64,000 bases of DNA from Streptomyces odontomachi. Lineage in GTDB: Bacteria; Actinomycetota; Actinomycetes; Streptomycetales; Streptomycetaceae. Positions 42,536 through 51,363 of the stretch are shown here, in pieces. The notes below the pieces were generated by a model. The model made no database searches. It was not told the DNA's origin and worked only from the letters and a program-made list of their open reading frames with translations. Numbering within the stretch: the stretch's first letter is position 1; every line of letters starts with the position of its first letter. Made by a program: the position numbers and the translations under genes. The DNA lies in contig NZ_JAMJWG010000020.1 in the NCBI RefSeq assembly GCF_024435355.1, forward strand, positions 62,001 to 126,000. The letters are read 5' to 3'.

Positions 42536-42562
42536 GGGAATCCCGCAGGACGCGGGATTCCC
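42536..42562 (-). terminator. Hairpin between prenyltransferase and P450 genes
   Basis: GGGAATCCCGC (42536-42546) and GCGGGATTCCC (42552-42562) form a perfect 11-bp stem with a 5-nt loop 27 bp after the prenyltransferase stop. It could end or attenuate the long biosynthetic transcript before the P450-fni pair. Confidence 0.65.
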
Positions 42563-42589
42563 TGAAGGTGCGTGAACTGCTTTCCGCCG

Positions 42590-43507
42590 TTACGCGGACT
42601 CCGTGTCGCGGGCGGCGATGTAAGCGACGTTCAGCCGGCTGACGGGGCGCCAGCGGTAGTAGGACTGGAGTTTGTAGTACTCCTCGCCTTCGGAGGTCAC
42701 GGCTGCGTACACCATCTTGGGGTCGTCGACACCGTACGGAACGCTCTTGACGAAGTGCTCGATCTTGGTTCCCAACCGGGCGAAGTACGCCATCGGATCC
42801 TGCGTCTTCACCCCGTAGGAGATCCGCTGGATCTCCTTGGATTCCCAGTTGTGGGTGGTGTAGAGCCCGAAGGAGTTCTCGCAGAAGCCGAACATCTGCT
42901 CGCTCGGGTCCGGCAGCCCGAGGTCCCGGTGCATCGCCAGGACGCCGTCTCGCTCATAGCATTCGACGGGGGCCCTCAGGTAGGCGTTCATCGTCCGGCT
43001 GCGGTAGTCGATACCGAGCACGTCCACCTTCTCGGCCAGGCCGTAGCGGGTGAAGAAGTCCATGTTCTCGGCCAGGCTCCGCGGCATCGACGCCAGACTG
43101 CTGAGCCGCTCCAGGGTCTCGTGCTCTCCCGCCGGAAAGTACACCCAGATCTTCTTGAACCCGGAAGTGACCCCGAAGTCGATGCCGTAGCTGTCGATGG
43201 GGCAGAGCTGCTGGATGTCCGTGAGCAGGTTGCCGACGGGATGGTCGGTCTTCTCGGTCAGGCCCTTCGACACGGCGACGGCGTACGGGTCGATCTCCTT
43301 GGGGAGGGTGAAGCGAGCGTCGAAATCCCCTTCGTGCTGTGCGTTGGTGGCCACCCTGAAGGCGATCACGGCCTGGGACAGCTCGTTTTCGAACGCGGTC
43401 AGAATGGGCCAGACGACGTCACGCGACGCCGTCACGTTCAGCAGGCCGGCTGACTTCTCGATGGCTGAGTAGACACTTGCCACATCGACATCGACGGTAC
43501 CCGACAT
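42590..43507 (-). CDS. ABBA-fold aromatic prenyltransferase (NphB/Fur7-like)
   Basis: 305 residues. The sequence follows NphB over its whole length: VDVDVASVYSAIEKSAGLL at the start, FTLPKEIDPYAVAVSKGL, IDFGVTSGFKKIWVYFPAG, LAENMDFFTRYGL, FGLYTTHNWES and EEYYKLQSYY at the end. These enzymes attach geranyl or similar groups to aromatic polyketides without the DDxxD motif. The second of two adjacent ATGs (43507) fits the GGAG site best. It is the last gene of the long minus-strand operon before a hairpin. Regiochemistry and donor length cannot be read. Confidence 0.94.
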   Translation of the reverse strand: MSGTVDVDVASVYSAIEKSAGLLNVTASRDVVWPILTAFENELSQAVIAFRVATNAQHEGDFDARFTLPKEIDPYAVAVSKGLTEKTDHPVGNLLTDIQQLCPIDSYGIDFGVTSGFKKIWVYFPAGEHETLERLSSLASMPRSLAENMDFFTRYGLAEKVDVLGIDYRSRTMNAYLRAPVECYERDGVLAMHRDLGLPDPSEQMFGFCENSFGLYTTHNWESKEIQRISYGVKTQDPMAYFARLGTKIEHFVKSVPYGVDDPKMVYAAVTSEGEEYYKLQSYYRWRPVSRLNVAYIAARDTESA

Positions 43508-43634
43508 CATTACTCCAAAGAGTCAATCAAAGAGTCGATCTCTGTTCCAGCGGCGCCGTGGTGGTGGTGGTCCGGGAACGCCGTGGACTTGCTGAGGTGA
43601 CGACCGGGATCACGGAAATCCAGTGGGGCGCGGG

Positions 43635-45218
43635 TCACGCCCGGTCCTTGAATTCCTTGAGCCGGTCGGCCAGCGCCAGGCGCTGGACCTTGAGGGTGCC
43701 GGTACGCGGCAGTTCGGCCTCGGGGATCTGAACCGGGGCGGCCAGCTGGGGGAAGTCCACGACGGCGGCGCGCCAGCGGTCCCTGTTCAACGGCTGGTCA
43801 CCATGGGTGCAGAGCACCGGAACGGCCTCGGCGTCGGGGCCCTGGACCACGACCAGCTCGCTCAGCTCGGGCAGCTTGGCGAGGACCAGGTCCTCGATCT
43901 CGAGGGAGCTGCGGACCCCGGGGATCCGGTCGACCTCACGGTCCAGCATGTGCAGGCAGCCGAACCTGGTGAAGTAGCCGATGTCGCCGGTGTACCACCA
44001 GTCGCCGTCCCGGTTGCCGTCGTACCGCTCCTGCTCGCCGAAGTACGTCTTGGCCAGGGCGGGCCAGGAGACCTGGATGCGGCCGGGGTTCTGCTCCGTC
44101 GCCCGCCTGCCGTCGCGGGTGACGGTGCGGACCTTCGCCGAGCCCACCGGCATCTGCCAGCCGACGCAGCGCCCGTTGGCCTTGTGGGCGGAGCGGCGGA
44201 AGTAGGCACGGCCGACGGCGGGCCCGACCTCGCTCTGCCCGTAGATCTGGAAGAACAGGGCGCCCCGCCGCTCGGACGAGGCGAGCAGCCGGCTCATGGT
44301 CGCGGGGTGGATCGCGTCGAAGGTGCTGCTGAAGTACTTCACCGAGGCGAACGGCTTGCGGGGGTCCTCGGCCAGGCCCTCCCACGCCATCAGCGAGTTG
44401 GGCAGCGCCTCGATGAGCCCGGGCGGGTGCTCGGCGAACAGCCCGGCGACCGTGTCGGGGTCCGACTCGTTCATGAGCAGGACCGGCATCTCCTTGAGGA
44501 GCGCCAGGGCCATCGCGGCGACGTTCCGGGAGTGCACGAAGGGGATGTGGATCGCGACCGTCTCCCGCCTGCGCATCAGCGAGAGCAGCCGCCACTGCGG
44601 CTTGAGCCTGAGGCCCTGGGTGCGAGGCGTGTGCACGACCAGCTTGGGCACTCCGGTGGTCCCTGAGGTGTGGGTGATCACGGCCGCCTCGTCGATGGGC
44701 CGCTCCACGGGCTTGACCCGCGGCGCCCCGGCGAGCGCAGCCAGCGACACGGTCCCCGGCCGCTCACCGGAGACGGTGATCACCTGCCGGGTCAGTTCCG
44801 GTAGCGGCAGCTCGGCCAGCGCGTCCAGCTTGGGCTCGTCGGTGAGCAGGTTCGGCCTGCCGACCCGCTCGAGCAGGGCACCGACCGTCACCGCGTCCAG
44901 GCTGGGCGAGAGCAGTACGGGCACCGCGCCGATCCGGGATGCGGCGCAGGCCAGCACCCACACATCGGCGTTGGCCCTCTTGTGGAGCACGACGTGCTGG
45001 TCGGGCCGCACCCCGGTGGCCCACAGGCGGGCCGCCAGGTCGTCGACGAGTTCGGCGAGCCGGGCCACCGTCAGGTGCCTGCCCGCCTCGGGGAGCACGT
45101 CCAGATCGTGGTCGAGGGTGATCGGCGTCGTCGCGTTGACGGCCGCGGCCATGGCCGGCAGCAGGCCGATGTGAAGACCGCGCTTCTGTATCGATCGATA
45201 GGCCACGGAGCCCTTCAT
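43635..45218 (-). CDS. AMP-forming acyl-CoA synthetase-like ligase (possible diazotase)
   Basis: 527 residues of the ANL superfamily. P-loop ITHTSGTTGVPKL, adenine pocket FFQIYGQSEVG, GDWWYTGDIGY, the hinge Asp in MLDREVD and the C-terminal catalytic Lys in TGTLKVQR are all present. ATG 45218 has AAGGAG. In aromatic clusters such an enzyme may activate a carboxylate. However, CreM-type homologues use ATP and nitrite to diazotise aromatic amines, and the cluster's aminotransferase would supply an amine; that role is inference. No carrier protein is encoded nearby, which argues against simple thioester chemistry. Confidence 0.9.
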   Translation of the reverse strand: MKGSVAYRSIQKRGLHIGLLPAMAAAVNATTPITLDHDLDVLPEAGRHLTVARLAELVDDLAARLWATGVRPDQHVVLHKRANADVWVLACAASRIGAVPVLLSPSLDAVTVGALLERVGRPNLLTDEPKLDALAELPLPELTRQVITVSGERPGTVSLAALAGAPRVKPVERPIDEAAVITHTSGTTGVPKLVVHTPRTQGLRLKPQWRLLSLMRRRETVAIHIPFVHSRNVAAMALALLKEMPVLLMNESDPDTVAGLFAEHPPGLIEALPNSLMAWEGLAEDPRKPFASVKYFSSTFDAIHPATMSRLLASSERRGALFFQIYGQSEVGPAVGRAYFRRSAHKANGRCVGWQMPVGSAKVRTVTRDGRRATEQNPGRIQVSWPALAKTYFGEQERYDGNRDGDWWYTGDIGYFTRFGCLHMLDREVDRIPGVRSSLEIEDLVLAKLPELSELVVVQGPDAEAVPVLCTHGDQPLNRDRWRAAVVDFPQLAAPVQIPEAELPRTGTLKVQRLALADRLKEFKDRA

Positions 45219-45352
45219 CGAGCTGTCTCCTTTTCGGTGTGCGATGGGCGATCGGGTGGTGGCCGGCTCGATGCGGGTACGAGGGACACCTGCGGTGCGA
45301 AGGGAGGGGGTCGGCCCCCAGGGCGCGGTTCTGGGGGGCCACCGGCTACCGG

Positions 45353-46348
45353 CTACCGGGCGATGACCAGGGTGGCGGGCGGCGCGGAGTGGAACGAGAT
45401 GTCCTCGAAGCCGGCCTTGACCAGCCAGTCGCGGTAGTCGGCCCGCCGCCATGTGCTGCCCCGCTTGCTCTTGAGCAGCATTTCCGCGGCGAAGACCAGC
45501 GGGAAGGCCGGACCGCTGCGGTCGTCGTCGACGATGTAGTCGCAGACCACCAGAGCGCCGCCGGGCTTGAGGGCCTGCCGGAGCCTGGTGAAGACCTCCA
45601 CGTTGTCCTCCGGCCCCTCCTGGTGGGCGATGTGGGAGTAGACCGCGACGTCGTGCGCCGCGGTACCGAAGTCGGTGGTGTGGAAGTCACCGTCGACGGT
45701 GGTGAACCGGTCGCCCACGCCGCGCTCGTCCAGCAGCCGGCGGGCGATGGCGTTGATCGGCTCCCAGTCGAGCTGGGTCGAGCGGGCGGCCGGGTTGGCC
45801 GCCAGCCAGACGCCCGAGTAGATGCCCGAACCGCCACCGACGTCGAGGATCGACAGCGCGCCGGCGTCGGCAAGGCCGAGCACCTCGGCGGCGATGCCCG
45901 CGGCGGGCACCGACTGCGCGGCGATGGCCTTGACGATCTCCTCCCAGTGCGGGTTGTTGGCCACCTCGACCACCGGGTTCGACACCGGACCGCCGACGCG
46001 GACCACCTCGGCCAGGTCGGTCAGCGCACCCATGTGCTTGAGCTTGAGCTTCGCGAAGCGGGTCAGCGAGACGGGCGTGTCCTCGACCAGGTAGGTGGCC
46101 GCCTCGGGGGTGTTGCGGTACCGGCCCTCGTGCAGCTCGATCAGGCCCACGCTGATCAGGCCGTCGAGGAGGGTCTGCGCGCCGCGCTCGGAGATGCCGG
46201 CGCGGTCGGCCAGTTCCGCGGCCGTGCCCGCCCCGTTCTCGAGGTGGGTGAAGAGCGCGTGGGTGGACGCCGCGGCGAGCACGCCGGTGGCCCAGTAGCC
46301 GTTGATCAGCCGCATCACGCGGTCCGGTGACGGCCTGTCGTTCGTCAT
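45353..46348 (-). CDS. SAM methyltransferase (family 2 O-methyltransferase-like)
   Basis: 331 residues. The N-terminal winged-helix dimerisation part (GYWATGVLAAASTHALF, AELADRAGISERGAQTLLDGL) is followed by a Rossmann domain with motif I ILDVGGGSGIYSGVWLA, TTVDGDFH, VAVYSHIAHQEG and LKPGGALVVCDY. It fits small aromatic O-methyltransferases. The ATG overlaps the aminotransferase stop by 4 bp, so the two are co-translated. It probably methylates the aminated naphthoquinone. Confidence 0.92.
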   Translation of the reverse strand: MTNDRPSPDRVMRLINGYWATGVLAAASTHALFTHLENGAGTAAELADRAGISERGAQTLLDGLISVGLIELHEGRYRNTPEAATYLVEDTPVSLTRFAKLKLKHMGALTDLAEVVRVGGPVSNPVVEVANNPHWEEIVKAIAAQSVPAAGIAAEVLGLADAGALSILDVGGGSGIYSGVWLAANPAARSTQLDWEPINAIARRLLDERGVGDRFTTVDGDFHTTDFGTAAHDVAVYSHIAHQEGPEDNVEVFTRLRQALKPGGALVVCDYIVDDDRSGPAFPLVFAAEMLLKSKRGSTWRRADYRDWLVKAGFEDISFHSAPPATLVIAR

Positions 46349-47502
46349 GCTGCCCCTCCGATGGCCCGGGTGGCCGACGAGTGCGTCCGCACGGCGCTGC
46401 GCAGCGCGTTCACCACCCGTTCGACCTGGTCCGGCGTGAGTTCCGCGTGCATGGGGATGGCGAGCTGGCGTTGGAAGAGGTCTGCCGAGACGGGGCACTC
46501 CTGCTTGGTCTCGAACACCGGCTGCACATGGGCGGCGAACGTGCCGTGCCCGCAGCCGATGCCCTGGCCGCGCAGCTCGGCGGCGACGGCCGCACGGTCC
46601 ACGCTCGGGTCCAGCGTCACCATGTAGGTCTGCCAGGCGTGGGTGCGGTCCTCCGGAACGCTCGGCAGCGTCAGCAGTTCCTCGCCGGCGAGTCGGTCGG
46701 TGTACTGCGTGGCGACGGTGGTGCGGCGCTCCAGCAGTTCGTCGATCCGGCCCAGCTGCACCCGGAGGATCGCGGCGGCGATGTCGGACAGCTTGAAGTT
46801 GTAGCCGATCTCGGTGAACGTCGGGATGGGCAGGCCGACGACGTTCCCCATGTCGAAGATGCTGCCGATGCCGAAGGAGGAGCGCAGCCGCACGTCCTTG
46901 CCGATCTTCGGGTCGCGGGCGAGCACCGCACCTCCCTCACCGCTGGAGGCGCCCTTGCGGCCGTGGAAGGACAGGCAGCCCACCTCGGCGAGCGCACCGG
47001 CCTGCCGGCCCTGGTAGGTCGCGCCGACGGCGCAGGCGGCGTCCTCGACGAGGAACAGGCCGTGGCGGTCGGCGATCTGCTGGAGTTCCGTGTAGTCGGC
47101 GGGCATGCCGACCGTGTCCACGGCGATCACCCCGACGGTGCGCGGGGTGATCAGGTCCGCCACCGCCTGCGGGTCGACGGTGTAGATGTCGGGTCGCACA
47201 TCGGCGAAGACCGGGACCGCGTCGACGTACCGCACGGCCTGCGCGGGTGCCGGGAAGCCGTAGTCGGCGACGATCACCTCGTCGCCCGGCTCGACGCCGA
47301 GCGCGAGCATGGCCAGGTGCAGCGCGGCACCGCAGTTGCTCACCGCGACGGCGTCGCCGACGCCGTACCTCCCGGCCAGCTGGGCCTCCAGTGCCTTGCC
47401 CTCGGGGCCCTGGCCGGCCGGCCAGCCGGAGGCGAACACCTCGGCGACGGCGGCGAGCTCCCGCTCCCCGAGGCTCGCGTGGACCAGGGGTATCGGTTCC
47501 AT
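46345..47502 (-). CDS. DegT/DnrJ/EryC1-type PLP aminotransferase
   Basis: 385 residues of the sugar-aminotransferase-like PLP family: SNCGAALHLAMLALGVEPGDEV, VEDAACAVGATYQG (Asp binding PLP), and the Schiff-base Lys in LSFHGRKGASSGEGGA. No sugar genes are nearby. Homologues in furaquinocin/naphterpin-type clusters aminate a THN-derived quinone to 8-amino-flaviolin, so that reaction is the best guess. ATG 47502 fits the GAGAGG site; a GTG at 47511 overlapping the cupin stop is the alternative. It overlaps the following methyltransferase gene by 4 bp. Confidence 0.93.
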   Translation of the reverse strand: MEPIPLVHASLGERELAAVAEVFASGWPAGQGPEGKALEAQLAGRYGVGDAVAVSNCGAALHLAMLALGVEPGDEVIVADYGFPAPAQAVRYVDAVPVFADVRPDIYTVDPQAVADLITPRTVGVIAVDTVGMPADYTELQQIADRHGLFLVEDAACAVGATYQGRQAGALAEVGCLSFHGRKGASSGEGGAVLARDPKIGKDVRLRSSFGIGSIFDMGNVVGLPIPTFTEIGYNFKLSDIAAAILRVQLGRIDELLERRTTVATQYTDRLAGEELLTLPSVPEDRTHAWQTYMVTLDPSVDRAAVAAELRGQGIGCGHGTFAAHVQPVFETKQECPVSADLFQRQLAIPMHAELTPDQVERVVNALRSAVRTHSSATRAIGGAA

Positions 47503-47507
47503 CGCGG

Positions 47508-48083
47508 TCACCTCTCGCCGCCCGGCTGCACGTTCGTTTCCTGGCTGCCTGCCCCGGTGGTCGACGGCGGCGGTTCGAAGCGCAGCGGGGTGATCTGACC
47601 GACGTCGTACCGCTGCCGCATCGCCTCCACCGCCGCCGGGTCCACGCTCGTACCGCGCGACCAGATCTCGGCGATCTCCTCGAAGTAGTCCTCGTGGTCG
47701 GGCGACGGATAGCTCTGGAAGAGCATCTTCACGGGCTTGTCCGTGGCGTTCCGGAACGCGTGCGGGGTGCCGGAGGGCACGAACATGCAGCTGCCTTCAC
47801 CGGCGCGGACGACCCGGTCGCCCTTGGGGGACTCCCAGTGGTGCCAGGTGTCCGCGGTGCGCTCGGTCGGCTCGAAGCAGAGCAGGTCCAGCTCGCCCTG
47901 GAGGACGTAGAAGAACTCCTGGGAGTGGCTGTGGACGTGCGCCCCGACGTCGAATCCGGGCGGAACGATCACCTCGAAGATCGATATGGCGGATCCCATC
48001 TCCTTGGTGGCCTTGAAGGTCACCTCCTGTGCCGGGGTGACCAGCTTTCGCCCGGCACCAGCCGGAATGATGAGGTCAGTCAT
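47508..48083 (-). CDS. Cupin-domain protein, probable quinone-forming oxygenase
   Basis: 191 residues, one cupin barrel. Motif 1 is HVHSHSQEFFYVLQGELD (two His and Glu as metal ligands) and motif 2 is GSCMFVPSGTPHAFRN (third His). A helical tail follows. Cupins next to THN synthases oxidise THN to flaviolin or mompain in related clusters, which suggests the same role here. The ATG at 48083 (MTDLIIPAGAG) gives the natural N-terminus; the longer frame runs into low-complexity sequence. Confidence 0.9.
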   Translation of the reverse strand: MTDLIIPAGAGRKLVTPAQEVTFKATKEMGSAISIFEVIVPPGFDVGAHVHSHSQEFFYVLQGELDLLCFEPTERTADTWHHWESPKGDRVVRAGEGSCMFVPSGTPHAFRNATDKPVKMLFQSYPSPDHEDYFEEIAEIWSRGTSVDPAAVEAMRQRYDVGQITPLRFEPPPSTTGAGSQETNVQPGGER

Positions 48084-48104
48084 TGCTCCGCTCTCTTTGT
48101 CGGC

Positions 48105-48175
48105 GCATGCGGGCATGCGGGCATGCCCGCACGAGTGCACGAGTGCAGGGGTGCAGGGGTGCGGGGTGTGGGAGG
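48105..48175. repeat. Low-complexity tandem motifs and palindrome within the operon
   Basis: The 129-bp gap between the PKS stop and the cupin start has tandem gcatgcgg, gagtgca and ggggtgca units. It includes the perfect 14-bp palindrome GCGGGCATGCCCGC (48117-48130). It could form a hairpin that lowers read-through from the PKS gene into the rest of the operon. Confidence 0.65.
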
Positions 48176-48212
48176 TGCAGGGATGCGTGCGGCGCGGCGG
48201 GCGCGCAGGGGT

Positions 48213-49283
48213 TCAGACGAACGTCTGCGGAACGCCGTCGACCGCCCAGGTGCCGAGCGCCATCTCGGCGGTGATGCCGGGACCGAAGCCCGCGATCAGA
48301 CCGGTCGCACCGGACGCCAGGGCGCCCTCGTCGAACAGCCGGCGGGCGGCTTCGAGTACGACGGCGCTGGCGATGTTGCCGTACTCGCGCAGGGTCGACC
48401 AGCTGTGCCGGAACACCTCGCGGTCGACTTCGAGGAACTTCGCGAGGTCGTCGAGGATGCGCGGGCCACCGGCGTGGATGAGGTAGAAGTCGAGCTTGCC
48501 GACGTCCCAGCTGTGGTCCTTGGCCAGTTCGCGCAGGACCGGGGCGAGCGGTTCCATCGTGCCGGGCACGCGGCGGTCCAGCTGGAAGTGGAAGCCGGTG
48601 TCCTTGACGGCGTAGGAGATCCAGTCCTCGGTGCCCGGGATGAGGTAGGAGGCGTTGCGCTCCAGGTCGATGCCGATGCCTCCCGAGCCGCGTACCACGG
48701 CGGCGGCGACGGCGTCTCCGAACAGGCCGTCCGAGAGCAGCGAGCCGATGTCGTCCGCGTCGGGCTGGTAGCAGAGCGAGCACAGTTCGCAGGAGACGAT
48801 CAGGACGTTGCTGCCGGGGTGGGCCAGGCAGAAGTCGTGCGCGCGGTTGATCGCCGCTCCGCCCGCCGCGCAGCCGAGCTGGGCTATCGGGATCTGCCGG
48901 GTGTCCGGTCTGAAGCCCAACGTGTTGATCAGCCATGCCGTCAGCGACGGCATGAGGAACCCGGTGCACGAGACGTAGATGATCGCGTCGATGTCACGGG
49001 CCTTCAGTTCCGCGTTGGCCAGGGCCTGCTCGACGACCTGGGGGGTGCGCTTCTTGGACTCGGCCTCGTAGATGCGGTTGCGCTCCTCGAAGCCAGGGTG
49101 CCGGAGCGTCTTCTCGATGGGCTGGACGATATGCCGCTTGTTGACACCGGTGTTCTGGATCAGGCGGAGCGCCAGTGCCAGTTGCGGCTTGCCCGCATGG
49201 GCCCGCGCGGCGAACTCCAGGGTCTCTTCCACGGTGATGACGTGTTCGGGCGCGTTCATCGCCGGCTTGCATAGCCTCGGCAT
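48213..49283 (-). CDS. rppA: Type III PKS, 1,3,6,8-tetrahydroxynaphthalene synthase
   Basis: 356 residues, chalcone-synthase-like. Catalytic Cys is in QLGCAAGGAA, His in FYLIHAGGPR and Asn in REYGNIASA. The N-terminus MPRLCKPA and VSCELCSLCYQPDADDIGSL match RppA closely. It condenses five malonyl-CoA units to THN, the aromatic scaffold of the cluster. First gene of the long minus-strand biosynthetic operon. The only purine-rich site (GAGGAAG) is about 12 bp from the ATG. Confidence 0.96.
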   Translation of the reverse strand: MPRLCKPAMNAPEHVITVEETLEFAARAHAGKPQLALALRLIQNTGVNKRHIVQPIEKTLRHPGFEERNRIYEAESKKRTPQVVEQALANAELKARDIDAIIYVSCTGFLMPSLTAWLINTLGFRPDTRQIPIAQLGCAAGGAAINRAHDFCLAHPGSNVLIVSCELCSLCYQPDADDIGSLLSDGLFGDAVAAAVVRGSGGIGIDLERNASYLIPGTEDWISYAVKDTGFHFQLDRRVPGTMEPLAPVLRELAKDHSWDVGKLDFYLIHAGGPRILDDLAKFLEVDREVFRHSWSTLREYGNIASAVVLEAARRLFDEGALASGATGLIAGFGPGITAEMALGTWAVDGVPQTFV

Positions 49284-50000
49284 ATCTGGGATCCACTTCC
49301 TCAGAGTCTCGACGGCAAGGGGCGCTGGGGCGTTGTCCTGGTGGCCGTTTCGCCCGCCGTCCTGGGTGTGGTGGGTGACGAGTTCTTCACGGTGGCCTGG
49401 CGTGCCCGCGCATCGATGGGGCGGACACCTCTGCGTTCGCCCGCCGCACGCCCTGACGGGCTCTCTCGTCGAGACGCGGCACCCCGCCGTGCAGGCACGT
49501 CGACTGCCCGGGCGTTGTCAGAGGGCTCCGGTGACGGCCGGCCGGTCACATCGGCAGCCGGTCCGAGGAGAGACGTCGACGGCGAGCTGCGCCCGCACTT
49601 CAAGTGGAGGGACCTCAACGGCCCGGAAACCCCCGGGGAGTCCCCGGTCCCCCACAGGGACTTCAACGGGCCGGGAGGGCAGGGAAGTTGCTGGGGGCAA
49701 CGCAGCCGGCTGCTGTGGATCACAAGCGTCCCGCCGCCCCCAAGAGAGCGCACAAGGCGGTCGATTACGTACTTGCGAGCCGTTTTCGGGCAGGGGAGGC
49801 GTGCGGAAATCGTGACACAGGAGCGGCCCTCGCGCCAAGGACATCACAAAGTGACCCAGGTCACATTTGCCGCTCCCCCGCTACCCGCGTCACACGGCGA
49901 GGCCCCCCGCGGCTCGCCTCCCAGGAACGAGCGGCCACGCGTCGAACCTCGCGTCGGAAACCCGCCGGCACGGCGGGGAGACGGCGTCGAGCCTGGAGCC
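49284..50000. promoter_or_regulatory. Upstream region of the biosynthetic operon and cluster edge
   Basis: 717 bp. No gene is supported, although open frames exist. It should contain the PKS operon promoter. Near-identical motifs gggacctcaacggcccgg (49609-49626) and gggacttcaacgggccgg (49657-49674), plus gcacttcaag at about 49595, may be activator-binding repeats. The DUF1203 gene reads away to the right and probably lies outside the cluster. Confidence 0.5.
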
Positions 50001-50519
50001 ATGACGAACTACCAAGCTCTCCCGATCCCGGCCGGAACCCTCAAGGAACTCCGTGACGTCGACGACGCCGGGCGCCCCCTTCGCCCCTACACCGCCGGCG
50101 ACGACAGCGACCCCAACGACAGCGTCGGCTCCCCGCTGCGCTGCTGCCTGCGGCCCGTCGAGCCCGGCGAGCGCATCGCGCTGGTCTCATACGCGCCGCT
50201 GCGCCGCTGGGCTGCCGGGACCGGGGCGGACCCGGGGGCGTACGACGAGGCCGGCCCCGTGTTCGTGCACGCCGGGGAGTGCCCCGGGCCACGGGGCGGC
50301 GAAGGCTATCCGTTCGCCCGGGCCGGTGCGCTGCGCACGCTGCGCCGCTACGACGCGCGCGGGCATATCGTCGGCGGTCGGCTCTTCGAGATCCCGGACG
50401 ATGCCGACGGCGGCTTCGACACGGCCCTGGCGGAGGCGTTCGCGCTGCCGGAGGTGGCGCTGGTGCACGTACGGGCGGTGGAGTACGGCTGCTTCCACTT
50501 CGAGGTGCGGCGGCCCTGA
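50001..50519 (+). CDS. DUF1203 family protein
   Basis: 172 residues: YQALPIPAGTLKELRDVDDAG at the start, then SPLRCCLRPVEPGERIALVSYAPL and VFVHAGECPG, ending VRAVEYGCFHFEVRRP. These match the small conserved DUF1203 family; function unknown. The ATG 50001 has GGAG close upstream; the much longer open frame to 49341 is rejected as intergenic. A strong hairpin follows. Confidence 0.88.
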   Translation: MTNYQALPIPAGTLKELRDVDDAGRPLRPYTAGDDSDPNDSVGSPLRCCLRPVEPGERIALVSYAPLRRWAAGTGADPGAYDEAGPVFVHAGECPGPRGGEGYPFARAGALRTLRRYDARGHIVGGRLFEIPDDADGGFDTALAEAFALPEVALVHVRAVEYGCFHFEVRRP

Positions 50520-50559
50520 TCCGGGTGCCGCATCAGCCGTTCGGCCGCCGGAAAGAAGT

Positions 50560-50586
50560 CCACCGGGCCCTGTTCGGGCCCGGTGG
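50560..50586. terminator. Bidirectional hairpin terminator
   Basis: CCACCGGGCCC (50560-50570) and GGGCCCGGTGG (50576-50586) form a perfect 11-bp stem around TGTTC, between the convergent DUF1203 and LPMO genes. Confidence 0.85.
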
Positions 50587-50626
50587 GTGGGTCGGCATCA
50601 CTGGTCCGTCGGCTCAGCCGGCCGGC

Positions 50627-51304
50627 TCAGCCGAAGTTGACGTCGCTGCAGATCAGGTAGGTCTGGTCGAGGTGCGAGGCCTGCCAGATCGTGTAGATGA
50701 CGTGGTGGCCGGTGTAGCCCGAGGCGTTGATGTTGAAGGTGTAGTCGGTCGCCGGGGCGAACTTGCCGGTCGTCGTGATCAGATCGAGGTTGCCCCAGCC
50801 CAGGGGCTGGGTCTCGGGGTTGTAGCCCTGCTTGCTGACGTACACCTTGAAGTAGTCGGCGCCGTGGCTGGCCTGGTCGTGCAGGTGCATGGTGATGTTG
50901 CTGCTGACGTTGGTCGTGTGCCACTTGCCGACCGTGTCGAGGGAGCTGGCCAGGCCGCTCTGGGCGTCACCGTCGCTGCACAGGCTGCCGTCCGGGATGT
51001 AGGCCTGGAAGTTGCCGGCCATGTTCTCCCGGAAGAGGCTCATCCAGTTCCACATGGTGTTCGGGTTGGCCTGCCAGGCCTGCCAGCACATGGGGTCTTC
51101 CTGCTCCATGGCCGGGTTCTGGAAGTCGCTGCCCCAGCGCTGCCAGCAGTCGTAACTGCGGGAAGCCGGTTCCACGATGGTGCCGTGGGCGCTGGCGGAG
51201 CCGTTCCACGGGCTGAGGAACAGGGCGGTCAGGCCGAGGACCGCGGCCAGCACCGGCCCGATCACTCGCATCGTCCAGCGGCGGGAGAGGGCATGTGGGG
51301 ACAT
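50627..51304 (-). CDS. AA10 lytic polysaccharide monooxygenase (LPMO10B-like)
   Basis: 225 residues. A signal peptide ends ASA-H, leaving the copper-binding N-terminal His (HGTIVEPASRSYDCW). The second copper His is in HDQASHGADYF. The core YTIWQASHLDQTYLICSDVNFG is typical of Streptomyces LPMO10B. No carbohydrate-binding module is attached. It oxidatively cleaves cellulose and/or chitin. A CebR box 60 bp upstream of the start points to cellobiose control and a cellulolytic role. Confidence 0.95.
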   Translation of the reverse strand: MSPHALSRRWTMRVIGPVLAAVLGLTALFLSPWNGSASAHGTIVEPASRSYDCWQRWGSDFQNPAMEQEDPMCWQAWQANPNTMWNWMSLFRENMAGNFQAYIPDGSLCSDGDAQSGLASSLDTVGKWHTTNVSSNITMHLHDQASHGADYFKVYVSKQGYNPETQPLGWGNLDLITTTGKFAPATDYTFNINASGYTGHHVIYTIWQASHLDQTYLICSDVNFG

Positions 51305-51363
51305 CGTGTGCGGTCTCCGTCTTCAGTGAGGGAGTGGGGGTGATTGCACGGGGAACACATCCT

